Shown: one piece after another, positions 12,372 to 22,500 of the stretch | How positions within the stretch are numbered: the stretch's first letter is position 1 | How the letters are laid out: each line of letters starts with the position of its first letter | Assembly: GCA_977006965.1 (NCBI GenBank) | Contig: OZ345362.1 | Location: 620,001 to 684,000, forward strand | Direction of reading: 5' to 3' | From: Phymatolithon calcareum | Lineage: Eukaryota; Rhodophyta; Florideophyceae; Hapalidiales | DNA length: 64,000 bases | Position numbers and translations under genes: made by a program | Notes under the pieces: model-generated | What the model was told of the DNA's origin: nothing | The model's input: the letters and a program-made list of their open reading frames with translations, nothing else | Database searches by the model: none

Positions 12372-13196
12372 CAGGTCGATCTGGATCGCTCGTAGTATCA
12401 TACATCTGTTATTCATGTCACGACATTACCGGAGATTTCCGGAGCACTTTTCTCGAGGACCAATCAATCGAGACAAGAAGTTTTGTCAGCTGGCGGGTCG
12501 ATCAATCGATCGTCAAGAATGGTGTTCTTTGAAACGACATATGAATTTACATCGTGAAGTAGCGTTGATCAGAACGACATCCGGTGGCCTGCGGTCATGA
12601 GACCAAAAACACTTCACTACCACGATTGACATCAAAAATATTACCGGAGTCAATGGGACATTCACCGACCGCCCATCGGCAGGCGTCAACCACACGATAC
12701 TGATGATGGTTCGGCAATGGTTGTACTGCAACGACTATAAACGCACTTCATATTCATCAGAACCCGAGACAATGATCTTTCGGACTTCTCTCGAAACTAG
12801 ACGCAAAATAGGTCTCCTCATCTTTAATGACTCCAATTGAAAATATTGTGTCGCTGCGTGCCTCCCCGTTGACCAACCGCCTTTCTCCATGAAAATGAGC
12901 AAGCAACACACGGCGAATCGAACGTATCAGACTCTCGCAACCCTCGGCACGTCACTGCAAGTTTCAGTCTTGTGATATGATTGATTGCTTTTAGGTTGTG
13001 TTTTTTTGACGGCTTTCCCATCCGGGTCAGGAGGATAGATGAAGATAGCTTAAGTACCTGTTCGAGACACAGAGAGAGCAAAAGTGCCGGTTCAAGAGCA
13101 GACAGTGTTTGCTCTACTGAGATCATTAGAACGGAATTGTCAGTGGACCATTATCGTTACAGCTATCTCACGTCTCCTCCTCCTAGCAAACACTCG

Positions 13197-13674
13197 ACTT
13201 GATCAAACATTTGAGAATACTGCCAGTGGCGGGTTCAGGAGAATTCGGTTCTGTGTCCGTATTAATAGTTTCGAAAAGATCAATGATACAGTGCCAAACA
13301 TTCAACTCATGTTGTATGCATCTGTGAATATTTTTCATTAAAATCTCATTGTTCAGTTTCGAGAGTGGAATTGCTTTTCCAACATGTCTTTCGTCATTGA
13401 TCCGCCTAAAACTCTTTTGGAAAGCACTGCCACGACGCTGAGTGAACCAGTCCGATCAATTCTGCGCAGGACTAGAACCGAACGGGTCGACGACGGTCCG
13501 AATCCGAAAAACGAGACAATTTCAGATCCACGGCCTGCCTAGAGTCCGAAAAAATTCGTCTCTGCTTGTTCGAAACCATCTTCGGATCACAAAAATCCAA
13601 AAGTTCAGAGGTAATTTCGTAACCCAATTTTTGACGTGGAACTTCTGCTGAGAGCAGCCATGCCGGGGCACAGT
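13197..13674. other. Unassigned spacer
   Basis: Sequence between the tandem array and the hAT element. I see no gene, repeat or RNA feature in it. Confidence 0.5.
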
Positions 13675-13863
13675 ATACTATACAGGGGTTGCGCCAATTC
13701 CATTGCTATCAATTTAATTGCAATTTTTCCCAATTCCACCCAAATTGGTTCTTCGAACTGAATTGCAATTCGAATTGGTCGCACCTAATACTGAGGATCG
13801 TAGTAGATGAACATTAGGCCAGGGGAATGTTATGGGGGGGGGAGTAAAGCAGAATGTTGAGGG

Positions 13864-14035
13864 AATCAACGTACTCACCTCATGTTCAGTACGTGGTCTT
13901 TGTTCTAGTAATACCCAGAGTACGTAGATGAGAATTAGACACAGCACATTAATCGGATGCAAGAATCAACGTACTCACCTTATGATCAGTACGTGGACTT
14001 TGTTATAGTAATACCCAAAGTACGTTCTGTATGCC
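13864..14035. repeat. Two direct repeats inside the hAT element
   Basis: About 62 bases beginning ATCAACGTACTCACCT occur at 13864 and again at 13972, 108 bases apart, with few differences. They lie upstream of the transposase remnant and may be a remnant of internal rearrangement or transposase-binding repeats. Confidence 0.7.
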
Positions 14036-14096
14036 ATCAAAACACCTATGAAACGTGGGCCATGGCTACTTCTCTCTGTGTTAAATAAAGACGAGA

Positions 14097-15002
14097 TTGA
14101 GCTGTTGGACTCCAAACGGTTTCAACGATGGGCCTATGAGAACATTCCGGATGAGACAAAAAAACCGGGCGATTCGCCGCAATTTATGTAATCTCAGTCC
14201 AGTTATGAACAATGCAACCCGATGTTCTACAACGTATCGCATGATTCAACGGTTCAATCGTATCAGAAGTGCGTTAATTGCAACAGCGGATGCAGAAGAT
14301 GCTGACCTAGTAATCCATCGAAGGAGCGCGTTCAAGATTAGAGTTGCTAAGTTTGCTGACCAGCTGGGTGAGATCAACACGGTGACCATGGAGCTGCAAA
14401 AGAGGGGTCTAACACTATCAGCTGCACGTATGGTTTTGGATGAGTTACTAGATGGAATTGATTCTCTCCAATCCATTCCGGAATCAGGATTGTGTCAATG
14501 CCAGATGGGTGATTACTATATCTCCCCGACTTCTCAAATCGTGCAAGATGCTTCATTTGAGTCAGGAGTGGTGAAAATATAACGTGGGGAGACGAACAGC
14601 ATGTCAAGCGTTGAGAAAGAGAGGTGCAAGAGGCTATTACAAAGACGAACGGAACAGGATGCTGAGATTGATGTGCACGAACCGATGAGTATGGCCGACA
14701 GACTGACGAAACGGAAGAAAAACACCAGAAGCGCGGGGTTGAAGGAATACATTAACACCCAATTTATACTGGAGTCCGTTGCTGAGGTGGAGCGACTTTG
14801 GTCTATGGCGAAGTATATTCTGCAAGACCATAGGAAGGGAATATGTCCTATTGTCTTTGAGGCGATACTTTTTCTGAAAGTCAACCGCTCCTACTGGGAT
14901 GAGCAAACCGTGAATCAGGCTATGTCTACGACTGTCAACCAACGTGTCGAGAGGGCTATCGAAGAAGATGAAGATTACATGCAGCTAGGTGAACTTGCTT
15001 GA
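14097..15002 (+). pseudogene. hAT transposase, C-terminal half, one in-frame stop
   Basis: One reading frame runs from about 14085 to 15002, broken only by a TAA at 14580-14582. The first part contains the segment before the hAT dimerisation region, with LTLSAARMVLDELLD. The second part has the conserved C-terminal dimerisation domain, recognisable from YINTQFILES..AEVERLWSMAKYIL and VFEAILFLKVNRSYWDE. The N-terminal BED finger and the RNase H-like catalytic core that a full transposase of 600-800 residues would have are missing. A nearby second frame before 14190 (KRFQRWAYENIP) suggests one frameshift further upstream. The product would be non-functional. Confidence 0.8.
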
Positions 15003-15144
15003 ATAAAGTATTGATGTCTATATTGTGCGAAGCCTTCACATTGCAATGCGAATTGCTGCAAACAAAACTGAGCAATTCAATTGATGAATTTCATCCTGGA
15101 CTGCAATCGCAAACTATGGAATTGGCGCAACCCCTGATACTATA

Positions 15145-15818
15145 GCGTGAGATATGATTATGGCCACTTTTCGTTTTTTCTTTAATGCAGAATGCGTTAA
15201 TGAACACCAGAACTTTCCCCAGATCAAGTTCCCATAGTTCAAATATTGGAGTATCTCCACGGGTCTCTCCCTACACAGGACTTCTTCCGCTCTGCCTCGC
15301 ACTCTTCCGATGAATTATCGTCGAGAGGCAGCCCGACCAGAACAGGGCAAGATGAGGTGCTCCACTGTCTCCGTGATGCCATACTGTCGTAAAGCTTAGA
15401 TTTCCGTTCTTCAACTTGGTGTTCCTTTATCAGAAACCCTTTGGAGCGGAAGAACGATGAGTAATTCGCAATTAAACTTGGTGGTCCTTTGAAGAAAATG
15501 GGACTTTCTTGCCGCACTCTATCGATGGATGAGTTAGGCGCCATTTGTAGTGTTTTTGGGGAGCACATGTAACACGAAGAAAATACCTAACCATACGTGA
15601 TGCTCCAATTCAGTACCCTACAGTTGGTATTGCTATGTTTAAGTCTTTTTCTTTTCTTTCTTTTATTGCGGGATTTATCAGAGCTGGTAAACAACTCCAC
15701 ATCCTTACGGCTCCAGTAGACTTAACAGATACGAGTGGTACTTGATGTCACAACAGCTGCCCAAGCTGCACAATGTGCAGACCTTGGGGAAGCTTAACAT
15801 CTATATCGCTACATAGCC
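15145..15818. other. Spacer with a dispersed repeat copy
   Basis: No gene seen. About 15650-15786 matches 39665-39798 and partly 49757-49801 (shared words TTTATTGCG and ACTCCACATC), so it is one copy of a dispersed repeat of about 135 bases, probably a transposon end. Confidence 0.6.
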
Positions 15819-15822
15819 AATC

Positions 15823-16011
15823 TGTAATCACTGTGAGTGAAAAGAGAAGGTAAGGTTTATCTTGAAAAGGGGTGATCTCTCTCCGATGAGAAGATGAGAT
15901 GCCCAGTCTAAGGTGCGATCAGGATCGCCGCTTCAAATGGGCAGGGGCGTTATGATATCGCAGAGAGTGTAAGTGTCGCTAATTACACTCGTGCAACATT
16001 GCGTGTCTACA
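15823..16011 (-). repeat. 3' LTR
   Basis: It has 189 bp, begins TGTAATCACTGTGAG and ends GTGTCTACA, and differs from its partner at 17081 by about one base. Confidence 0.85.
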
Positions 16012-16100
16012 GTGTCCCATACACTCGAAGAGTGTATTAATCATTGATTCGCAATGTTTGCTTGGCCTTCTTCGCCAGCTTTTTCTTGCGTGTGTTGGAC

Positions 16101-16320
16101 CCCGTCCTTCTTCGCCGCTTTTTCCGGCCTTGATTTGGACCCCGTCCTTCTTCGCCGCTTTTACCGACCTTGATATGGACCCCGTCCTTCTTCGCCGCTT
16201 TTCCGACCTTGATATGGACCCCGTCCTTCTTCGCCGCTTTTCCCGGCCTTGATTTGGACCCCGTCCTTCTTCGCCGCTTTTCCCGGCCTTGATTTGGACC
16301 CCGTCCTTCTTCGTCGCTTT
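16101..16320. repeat. 40-bp minisatellite, 5-6 copies
   Basis: Units begin CCCGTCCTTCTTCGCCGC at 16101, 16141, 16181, 16220, 16260 and 16300, giving periods of 40, 40, 39, 40 and 40 bases. They lie inside the LTR element. Read on the minus strand the units code for a Lys/Gly/Glu-rich repeat (AKKDGVQIKAGKSGEEGRG), but a period of 40 is not a multiple of three, so the frame rotates and protein coding is unlikely. Confidence 0.9.
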
Positions 16321-16334
16321 TGTCCCGCGAACAT

Positions 16335-16690
16335 CATTTGTGTTGATTGCCACACAAATCTACGCTGACCTTCTCATCCTTATTGCCGGAGATATAGATA
16401 GGTCCCGTCTCTGAATTGGTTGCTCCTTCTAATCCATATTTGCGTTCCTTCTGGAACGTCTTTCTTTCAATTCGGGCTCCGGTTGCCTGCCTTGAATTTT
16501 TTTGTTCCGCGAATATCATTTGTGTTAATAGCCACACAAATCTACGCTGACCTTCTCCTCCTTATTGCCGGAGATATAGATAGGTCCCTTGTCTGAATTG
16601 GTTGCCTCTGCCAATCCATATTTGCGTTCCTTCTGGAACGTCTTTGTTTCAATTCGGTCTCCGGTTGCCGTCCTTGATTTTTTTCGCAAC
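16335..16690 (-). repeat. Tandem duplicate of the retroelement protease region
   Basis: About 180 bases occur twice in tandem (16335-16515 and 16518-16690). Each copy codes on the minus strand for a peptide with TFQKERKYGL and PIYISGNK, matching the region after the protease active site in the element at 51204-52148. The duplicated coding is not in one frame. Confidence 0.75.
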
Positions 16691-16702
16691 AATCGAAGTC
16701 GC

Positions 16703-17050
16703 TTAGGAAGTAAACTCCAGAATCCTTGCCGCCGCATGTTCGGTGCGCATTGGCATTCGAAGACTGTGTAGAGCCTTCTCTCTTGTCGATGACTCTTTGT
16801 AAGATACCGCCGTCATCGCCGGGGCTTCCTTCTTCTTCTCGTTGACCTCATCATCGTACCGTTTCCTCGCCTTCAAAAACCTTGTCACAACTCTTGGGTC
16901 GAGACTTCGTAAAATCGGGTGGCTCACGGGTTGGAATAGCGCGGCGGTTGGTTGCCGATCGGTAGATTTCGCCGACGAAAGACTTCCGCTTCCCATGGTT
17001 CGATGGTCATCCATTTCCAATTCAAACTTGAACAATCTTCGTCTTAACAC
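16703..17050 (-). pseudogene. Gag N-terminal fragment of the LTR retroelement
   Basis: A 115-codon minus-strand frame starts close to the 5' LTR. It matches the N-terminal part of the Gag frame at 52197-52478 (shared words DRQPTA, HPILRS and VVTRFLK) and then jumps to a segment that lies about 45 codons further on in that relative (KALHSLRMPM), showing an internal deletion. The zinc knuckle and protease active site are lost. Confidence 0.7.
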
Positions 17051-17080
17051 TCAAACATTCTCCTGCAGGAAAGAAATTTC

Positions 17081-17269
17081 TGTAATCACTGTGAGTGAAA
17101 AGAGAAGGTAAGGTTTATCTTGAAAAGGGGTGATCTCTCTCCGATGAGAAGATGAGATGCCCAGTCTAAGGTGCGATCAGGATCGCCGCTTCAAATGGGC
17201 AGGGGCGTTATGATATCGCAGAGAGTGTAAGTGTCGCTAATTACACTCGTGCAGCATTGCGTGTCTACA
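17081..17269 (-). repeat. 5' LTR
   Basis: It has 189 bp, with TG and CA ends. The inner-side sequence TCCTGCAGGAAAGAAATT next to it is conserved in the related element at 52510-52528, where a primer-binding site is expected, though no tRNA match was established. Confidence 0.85.
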
Positions 17270-17606
17270 AATCTTCAGACGCCGTCCTTCAAAGGGATGC
17301 CCGGGGTTGGAAACCATTTAGCATCTCGAGCTGCCACTTCATCGATCATGCCAAATTTGCGACATAGACAGACACATCTTGCACACTGGGTCGTATAATA
17401 GCGGTTCATCTTCGCTGTGCCCATGGTGTCCCCACTTTTAGTGGTGCCCTTACCTCTATTCGTCATCATGTCGAACGAATATATTCGTAGAGGTCTACAT
17501 TTGGTTGCCGACGATCTAATCATCGTTAGGGAGAGCTCCTTGATTGGAAAACACTCTTTCTGGAGGACATTGCGACGCACAGCACTGCAAAATTGTCCTT
17601 GATCGT

Positions 17607-18450
17607 TCTCTACAGAACACTTTTGTGAACGAGGCCACTGGCCCGAAGAAGGACGGACAGGCTCCATCTCCTGTGCCGGATCCAGACGGATCGACATCGT
17701 CGAGAAATCTTGGCCTTCAAAATGCTGAGAAGGAACAAGGAGAAGGAACGTATGTATCCAAATGAAGTGCCCGAAAGCAGAAACAACCAAGAATCGCAGT
17801 ACACAAGGAAAGATATCGCCGCGATGGAAACCAGAGAGCCGTTTGGTGAAGCTGTAAAGCATATCCAAACAAACCAGTCTTCACAAACACTTCGATCTAA
17901 ATTTCTGGCAATGGAAGGAGACCGCCTAGAATCGAAGCGGAAAAGGAATTTTCCATACGATAAGACAAGTGAATTGCCAACAGTACTCAAGTTCCCGAAG
18001 GTGAAGCACAGACAACTCGCACTGCAGTATGCCTGCGGAAGATTCCCACAGGTGTCAAGAACAAGTATGGCCGAAGAATTCGGCACAAGAGCCAGAGAGC
18101 ATATGGAGACCCTTGAAAGCACGCTAGCAGGGTACGACCTAGAAGGATAAAAACGACTAGAAGCAGAAAAGGCGCTAAATGAGCTCTTAATATTTAGCAA
18201 GACACTCATAGAACGCATGGAGAAGGAAGAAGGCCTGTATTGATTCGTATAAGGCAAGGCAAAAAGCGGTCGAGTCCAAGCACCAGCAATCCTGTAGAGG
18301 ACTGAGATAGGATTACTTTGAATACTGAGTTTTCCCGTCTGCGATTCTAGTGGGCGTTTCGTGAGCTGCAAAAAGGTAGGTAGCATCAGAGGAAGCCTCG
18401 CCCATATCTCCGGAAGTCTGTGGGGCTTTTAAATAAACTTGAATAAAAAC
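17607..18450 (+). pseudogene. 5'-truncated non-LTR retrotransposon, 3' part
   Basis: The sequence aligns with 59690-60480, the 3' part of a reverse-transcriptase element. The frame at 17710-18150 shares DIAAMETREPF and ESKRKR.FPYDKT with the copy at 59755. The product resembles the C-terminal region beyond the reverse transcriptase, whose function I do not recognise. A shared 3' tail (GAGGAAGCC, then TGTGGGGCTTTTAAATAAAC) ends in A-rich sequence, as expected for target-primed insertion. No reverse transcriptase core is present, so it is a dead 5'-truncated copy. Confidence 0.7.
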
Positions 18451-21400
18451 GTTTGTGAACGAGTACTGTGAGGAGGCACATCAAGGAAACTCTACTTCCT
18501 CCCACTTGTCCTACCACGTGTAGTACATTGCTTATCGTGCAAAGAGCATTCAAAGCGAGTGGGCTTTAGTTGGCTTTCGTTTGAGATGACTCACAATTAC
18601 GTTTAAATTAAAGCTCATGGAAAATCTTCTTGCTAAGGGCTTCCCAATGGCAGCAAATAAGGGAGGTGCAACGTCGCTGAAATGGTACTGCATAAAGCTC
18701 TGCAAGTTTTTTATCGTCGAAGAGATAAGTCTTACCATTGCTTTATATATCGCTCATTCTAAATAGATTCTCCTGCTTTGTCGAGACGTCATCAGGAAAG
18801 CTGTATCTCTTAGGTCTAGAATAAAACGAGAGCATGCTGGTAAGAAATTTCATTGTCCCCGTTTCACAAAACCATTATCGACAGGTATCCCTTTTGCCAG
18901 ATGCTGATGAACGAGGAAGCAGCCCACATTCGAATCTCCTTGTGTTTCATGGTAGAGGCAGAGCTCTAGCGTATTCTTAGACTGTCGGTAAAAATCAGAA
19001 ACTTAGAATAGCAACTTGTTGCCAACTGGCGAAAGTTGCCCCCACTCGCCTGAGTAAGGATTCTTGTTGAGAAACTGGTTGGTAGTTTCTCCTTTATTGC
19101 TTGCTTAACTTTTTCTACTCGGACAGACCTAGTGTCCGGTTATATACTACTTTAAGCACCATCATACTGAGGAACAAAACCTGTCTAAAAGCTTCCCCAG
19201 ATATTTCTAGTAACATCGAAAATGTTCTAAAAACCACTATGTAAAGACTCTAGAAGTCACTAAGAAAATTCTACAAACTACAGGAATAATCCTTCGGCTC
19301 TATTTGGACAGGATCAGCGTTCAAGGATCGAGACATTAATCTATTTAACTAGTTTAAACTATAGTCCAGTAGTATCCTAACAACTGTACAAATTGATCTA
19401 AAGTACTCTGCATACTGTATTAGAGTTTTGTACTAGAGTGTAAACCATTTGGCGTTATGTACACTTCTTATTTAAGTACAATTGTTATAGACAACCCAAA
19501 CTGATAGTATTATCATAGTGTAAAAGTATAAAGGATATTAAAAGTATGATTTGCACATGTCCTATATTCGGAAAGTGGGACATACGAAAGATACATAGAA
19601 GTAAAGAAAATATAATATTGGAATCCGTAACTGTTCATATCACGAGATAAACACGAGCTTCTGTTTAAAAGAAACTCCATATGTACATACAAATATTAGA
19701 AATACAATAATAGGTTTTTAGACTAACAACCGATAGTTATAGAGAAGTAATTATTCAAATTTTGAACAACAGTAGACATCATTGAAAAGAACTGCAACCT
19801 TTTCAAAAGCACAGTATCATCTGACACACAGTGCGACTGCGGTGAGCTCTGTGTCTCGGTGATAAACAGGTACGAAAAGCATGTCGATTTACAAGGCGTA
19901 GATTGCGGGATTCTGTTTGCCGAATTCCTCCGTCATTGGAGGACATTTCTTGGTTTGCTTGCAGTGTGAAGCCACAGGAGCGCTCACAGAACGAATACCT
20001 ACAACGTCCTGATCGCCTCTTTAATAACGGTGTTTCTCTCAAGTGCCTATAGTGGAGGTGCTCCTCATGCGCGGACTGTACGTGTGCCGGCTTCGAGTTC
20101 CCGTCTCGTTAGCGTTACTGTTCTGTATCGTTCCTCGTCTCCGAAAGATACACCGGCCAGTAGTCTATGCGTTCTCCATCGCTTACCGTGGGTCTTGTTG
20201 GCTTGGTAAGCCATTTAACCTCCCAATGTGGGTGTCCGCTTACCTACCCATGGTAGGTCATCTTCAATGTAGTTTGCTGTCTCTTTTTAGTACTTAGGCT
20301 CTTCGACCAACCTCAGAAGGTGAGGGTATCGATCAGCAGCCAAGTAAACCTCTCCATTAAACCCCACACATCTAAGCTGTCATTTTTGGACCACACATAT
20401 CCGGCCATTCCCATGGCGGCCCCTGACATGACCGGTTCTATACAAGTTCCTGGTTCATTGCACATGAGAATACCACCGACCCCGCGATCGAAATCCGCTC
20501 AAACGCAAATTGGTCGCATGTGAGATCCGCGCCTCATATTCGTCTACGTGCCTATTGGAATTATTCTCGAATGCAAGCGCTGTGAATACATCATAATTGA
20601 GAGGAAAACAATTTTCTTTGGGAACCACAACCTCTGCGTATGTCGCTTTTCCAAGCGAAGCAAATCTATCTCAAAAGCGCCTCTTCTTTTGTTCGTGAGA
20701 CTATCAGAAGTACTCCAGCGGTAGACCAGAATTCGATATGAATGCTGCACCAGGGAGCAGTACTGTACTTGTACGTACTCAACCCTACCCAGTTGTACCT
20801 CCCTATTAGACAGGAAGACTATGTGGCTTCTTCTACCTACAATCTTCATGCAATATGACTTCCATCCCACCCTTTCGTACAATTTCCTCCCACTTCTTTG
20901 CGAGCACAAAATACAGTTTTGTATTAATGATATCCTAAAGTGCAACACGGGGTGACCCGTGGCGAAAATTTGAAGCGTATCAGTTTGCCGAAATAGCATA
21001 TCCTCTGCCTGAGCGGTCTTGCAATCAAGGCGAAAATTTAAGCTAGTATCAAGAAAATATCAATGGAAGAGGTCCGCAGTGCCCTATTGTGTTCAATATC
21101 GAATTAAATTCAGGACTGCGATCCATTTTGTCCACCTAACGATGTGCGTTTCGCAGTACATCCGCACACCCTGGAACAAACCCATGCGACGGAACAAGTC
21201 CTTGCCGATGCACCTCGAGTCGTTGAGATGTACATATCCGTGGGCACGACGTGGAACAGCACGAAGGAAAAATCTAGTTTCTGAGTATTCTTTAAGAGGT
21301 AACTTGGACCTTCGATGTCCGAGCCTCGTTAAACCAACTGCCTGGAACACCAGGTCACAACTATCGACAACGAAGGCATTGCCTAAGAGGCAAGCCCAAA

Positions 21401-21759
21401 TGGACTCAACTAATCATGAGGAATGATCCTTTCCTTTTGAGGTAATTATCCCGAAACGGTAGGCATATGAACAATGAGCATTACTCCAGTTCTCTGACGT
21501 TTTAAAAATTATATCGCCTGTGATATGTTTCGGACCCTTTAAAATGTCCAAAACGTAGTTCATAAAAGGAATTAAAAATCCCGTTCACAAATGACTCAAT
21601 TAGTGTCAAGAGTATCCGAGGAGGTGAACGGCGAGTTCAAATCCTTAGTGAGACGGCGGCAGATGCATGGCGTCATTCAACTTGCTCGGGAAGAAAATCC
21701 TGGAGGTATGCAGGGTTCGTCTCAATTCAATTTTTCGTTGTTGCTTCCAGCGGAGCAAT
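18451..21759. other. Gene-poor AT-rich stretch
   Basis: Several short frames occur (for example 20544-20999 minus and 21019-21426 plus), but none has a recognisable domain, conserved partner in the window or convincing start context. I see no gene here. Old transposon debris is the likely content. Confidence 0.5.
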
Positions 21760-21848
21760 TAGGCAAGCAATAGCAATAGGATTTCTCGCACGCAATAGAA
21801 GTAGCAATTGAGCTACTTCGCGGAATACATATTGGACGCATATTTTCA

Positions 21849-22030
21849 GTTTCACTAATTCTCGCGCCTGTGTCACTAATTGCGAAAGAGGCATTTCAGT
21901 GTCACTATTCTTATAAATGGCACGTCAGTGTCACTAATCTGAAAAACAGCGCGTCGGTGTCACTATTTTATAAGTATGGCATCTCAGTGTCACTAATCTT
22001 CCAAACGGTTCGACTATGTCACTAAAAATT
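21849..22030 (+). repeat. Left array of 29-bp repeats
   Basis: Six to seven units begin with GTGTCACTAAT or a close variant, spaced 29-30 bases apart. The variable part often contains GAAAAAC..GCGCGTC. Confidence 0.85.
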
Positions 22031-22500
22031 ACAGAAGAAGCGAGAAATGAACAATTTTCGAGACATAGTTATTGAAAAGTCTATTCCTGTGGTCAGCATT
22101 TGGCACTGAGTAATACTCGTTGCCGAGTCCACTTTCGCATGCTCCAGGTGCTGTGCACAAAGTTTTCAGAGTTTATTTGATGCTCATCGGGTGGTAATGT
22201 TTAGATTTCTAACGGTCTAATCACGACAAAGTTAAACTGGCCCATAACGTAAAGAAACCTTTCCAAAAAGAATGTTTACCTTTGCAGTAGTATTTTACAG
22301 TCAATGGCAACGCTTTCGAAAAGCTGCAGGCATAATTAATTGCTCTGAACGGTCTATTAAGACTAATATGGAGCAGCACATTCCGAAGGAGGACTAGTGC
22401 TCCAGAAAAATATAAGTTGCTATAAGATGGCGAACAGTAAACTGATCAGTTCAAGTTTTCAATCACTTCAATGGCCAATTCAGCAGTCTCCTACTATTGA

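Larger units (their letters stand above)
7047..13196. repeat. Large tandem repeat unit, copy 2
   Basis: This is the second head-to-tail copy of the unit at the left end of the window. The junction lies where the shared segment ending in CAAACACTCG stops, at 7046 in copy 1 and 13196 in copy 2. The first 273 bases (7047-7319) would correspond to sequence left of the window in copy 1. Copy 2 lacks the 1.9 kb block of copy 1 but has its own insertion of about 0.65 kb near 9990-10638. Downstream of 13196 the sequence is unrelated, so the array ends there. Confidence 0.88.
13675..15144 (+). mobile_element. hAT-superfamily DNA transposon with intact termini
   Basis: The element runs from 13683 to 15136 and is bordered by perfect 21-bp terminal inverted repeats beginning CAGGGGTTGCG. 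It is flanked by an exact 8-bp direct repeat, ATACTATA (13675-13682 and 15137-15144). An 8-bp target duplication with CAGGG-type ends is the hallmark of hAT transposons. Subterminal sequence is rich in AATTGCAATT words. The interior carries the C-terminal half of a hAT transposase with an in-frame stop, so this copy is internally deleted and non-autonomous, but its ends could still be recognised in trans. Confidence 0.9.
15819..17273 (-). mobile_element. Short, internally deleted LTR retrotransposon
   Basis: Two nearly identical 189-bp direct repeats (15823-16011 and 17081-17269) start with TG and end with CA, as LTRs do. The 4-base word AATC flanks the whole element on both sides (15819-15822 and 17270-17273). 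Coding remnants read on the minus strand, so 17081-17269 is the 5' LTR. The interior of about 1.07 kb keeps only a Gag N-terminal piece, two tandem copies of a protease-region segment and a minisatellite. Reverse transcriptase, RNase H and integrase are absent. It is a relative of the Gag-protease element at 51204-52895. The near-identity of the LTRs argues for recent insertion by proteins supplied in trans. Confidence 0.85.

Noticed and set aside
16161-16355. Repetitive Lys/Gly/Glu-rich proteins in the minisatellite
   Set aside because: The 40-base period is not a multiple of three, so the frame rotates through the array; it lies inside a retroelement.
20544-21426. Frames of 151 and 135 codons taken as possible genes
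   Set aside because: No domain, no conserved partner in the window, unbiased codon use and no start context; treated as chance.
21849-22030. CRISPR-like regular spacing of 29-bp repeats
   Set aside because: The window is eukaryotic, the units abut without unique spacers, no cas genes are present, and the same units form inverted terminal arrays.
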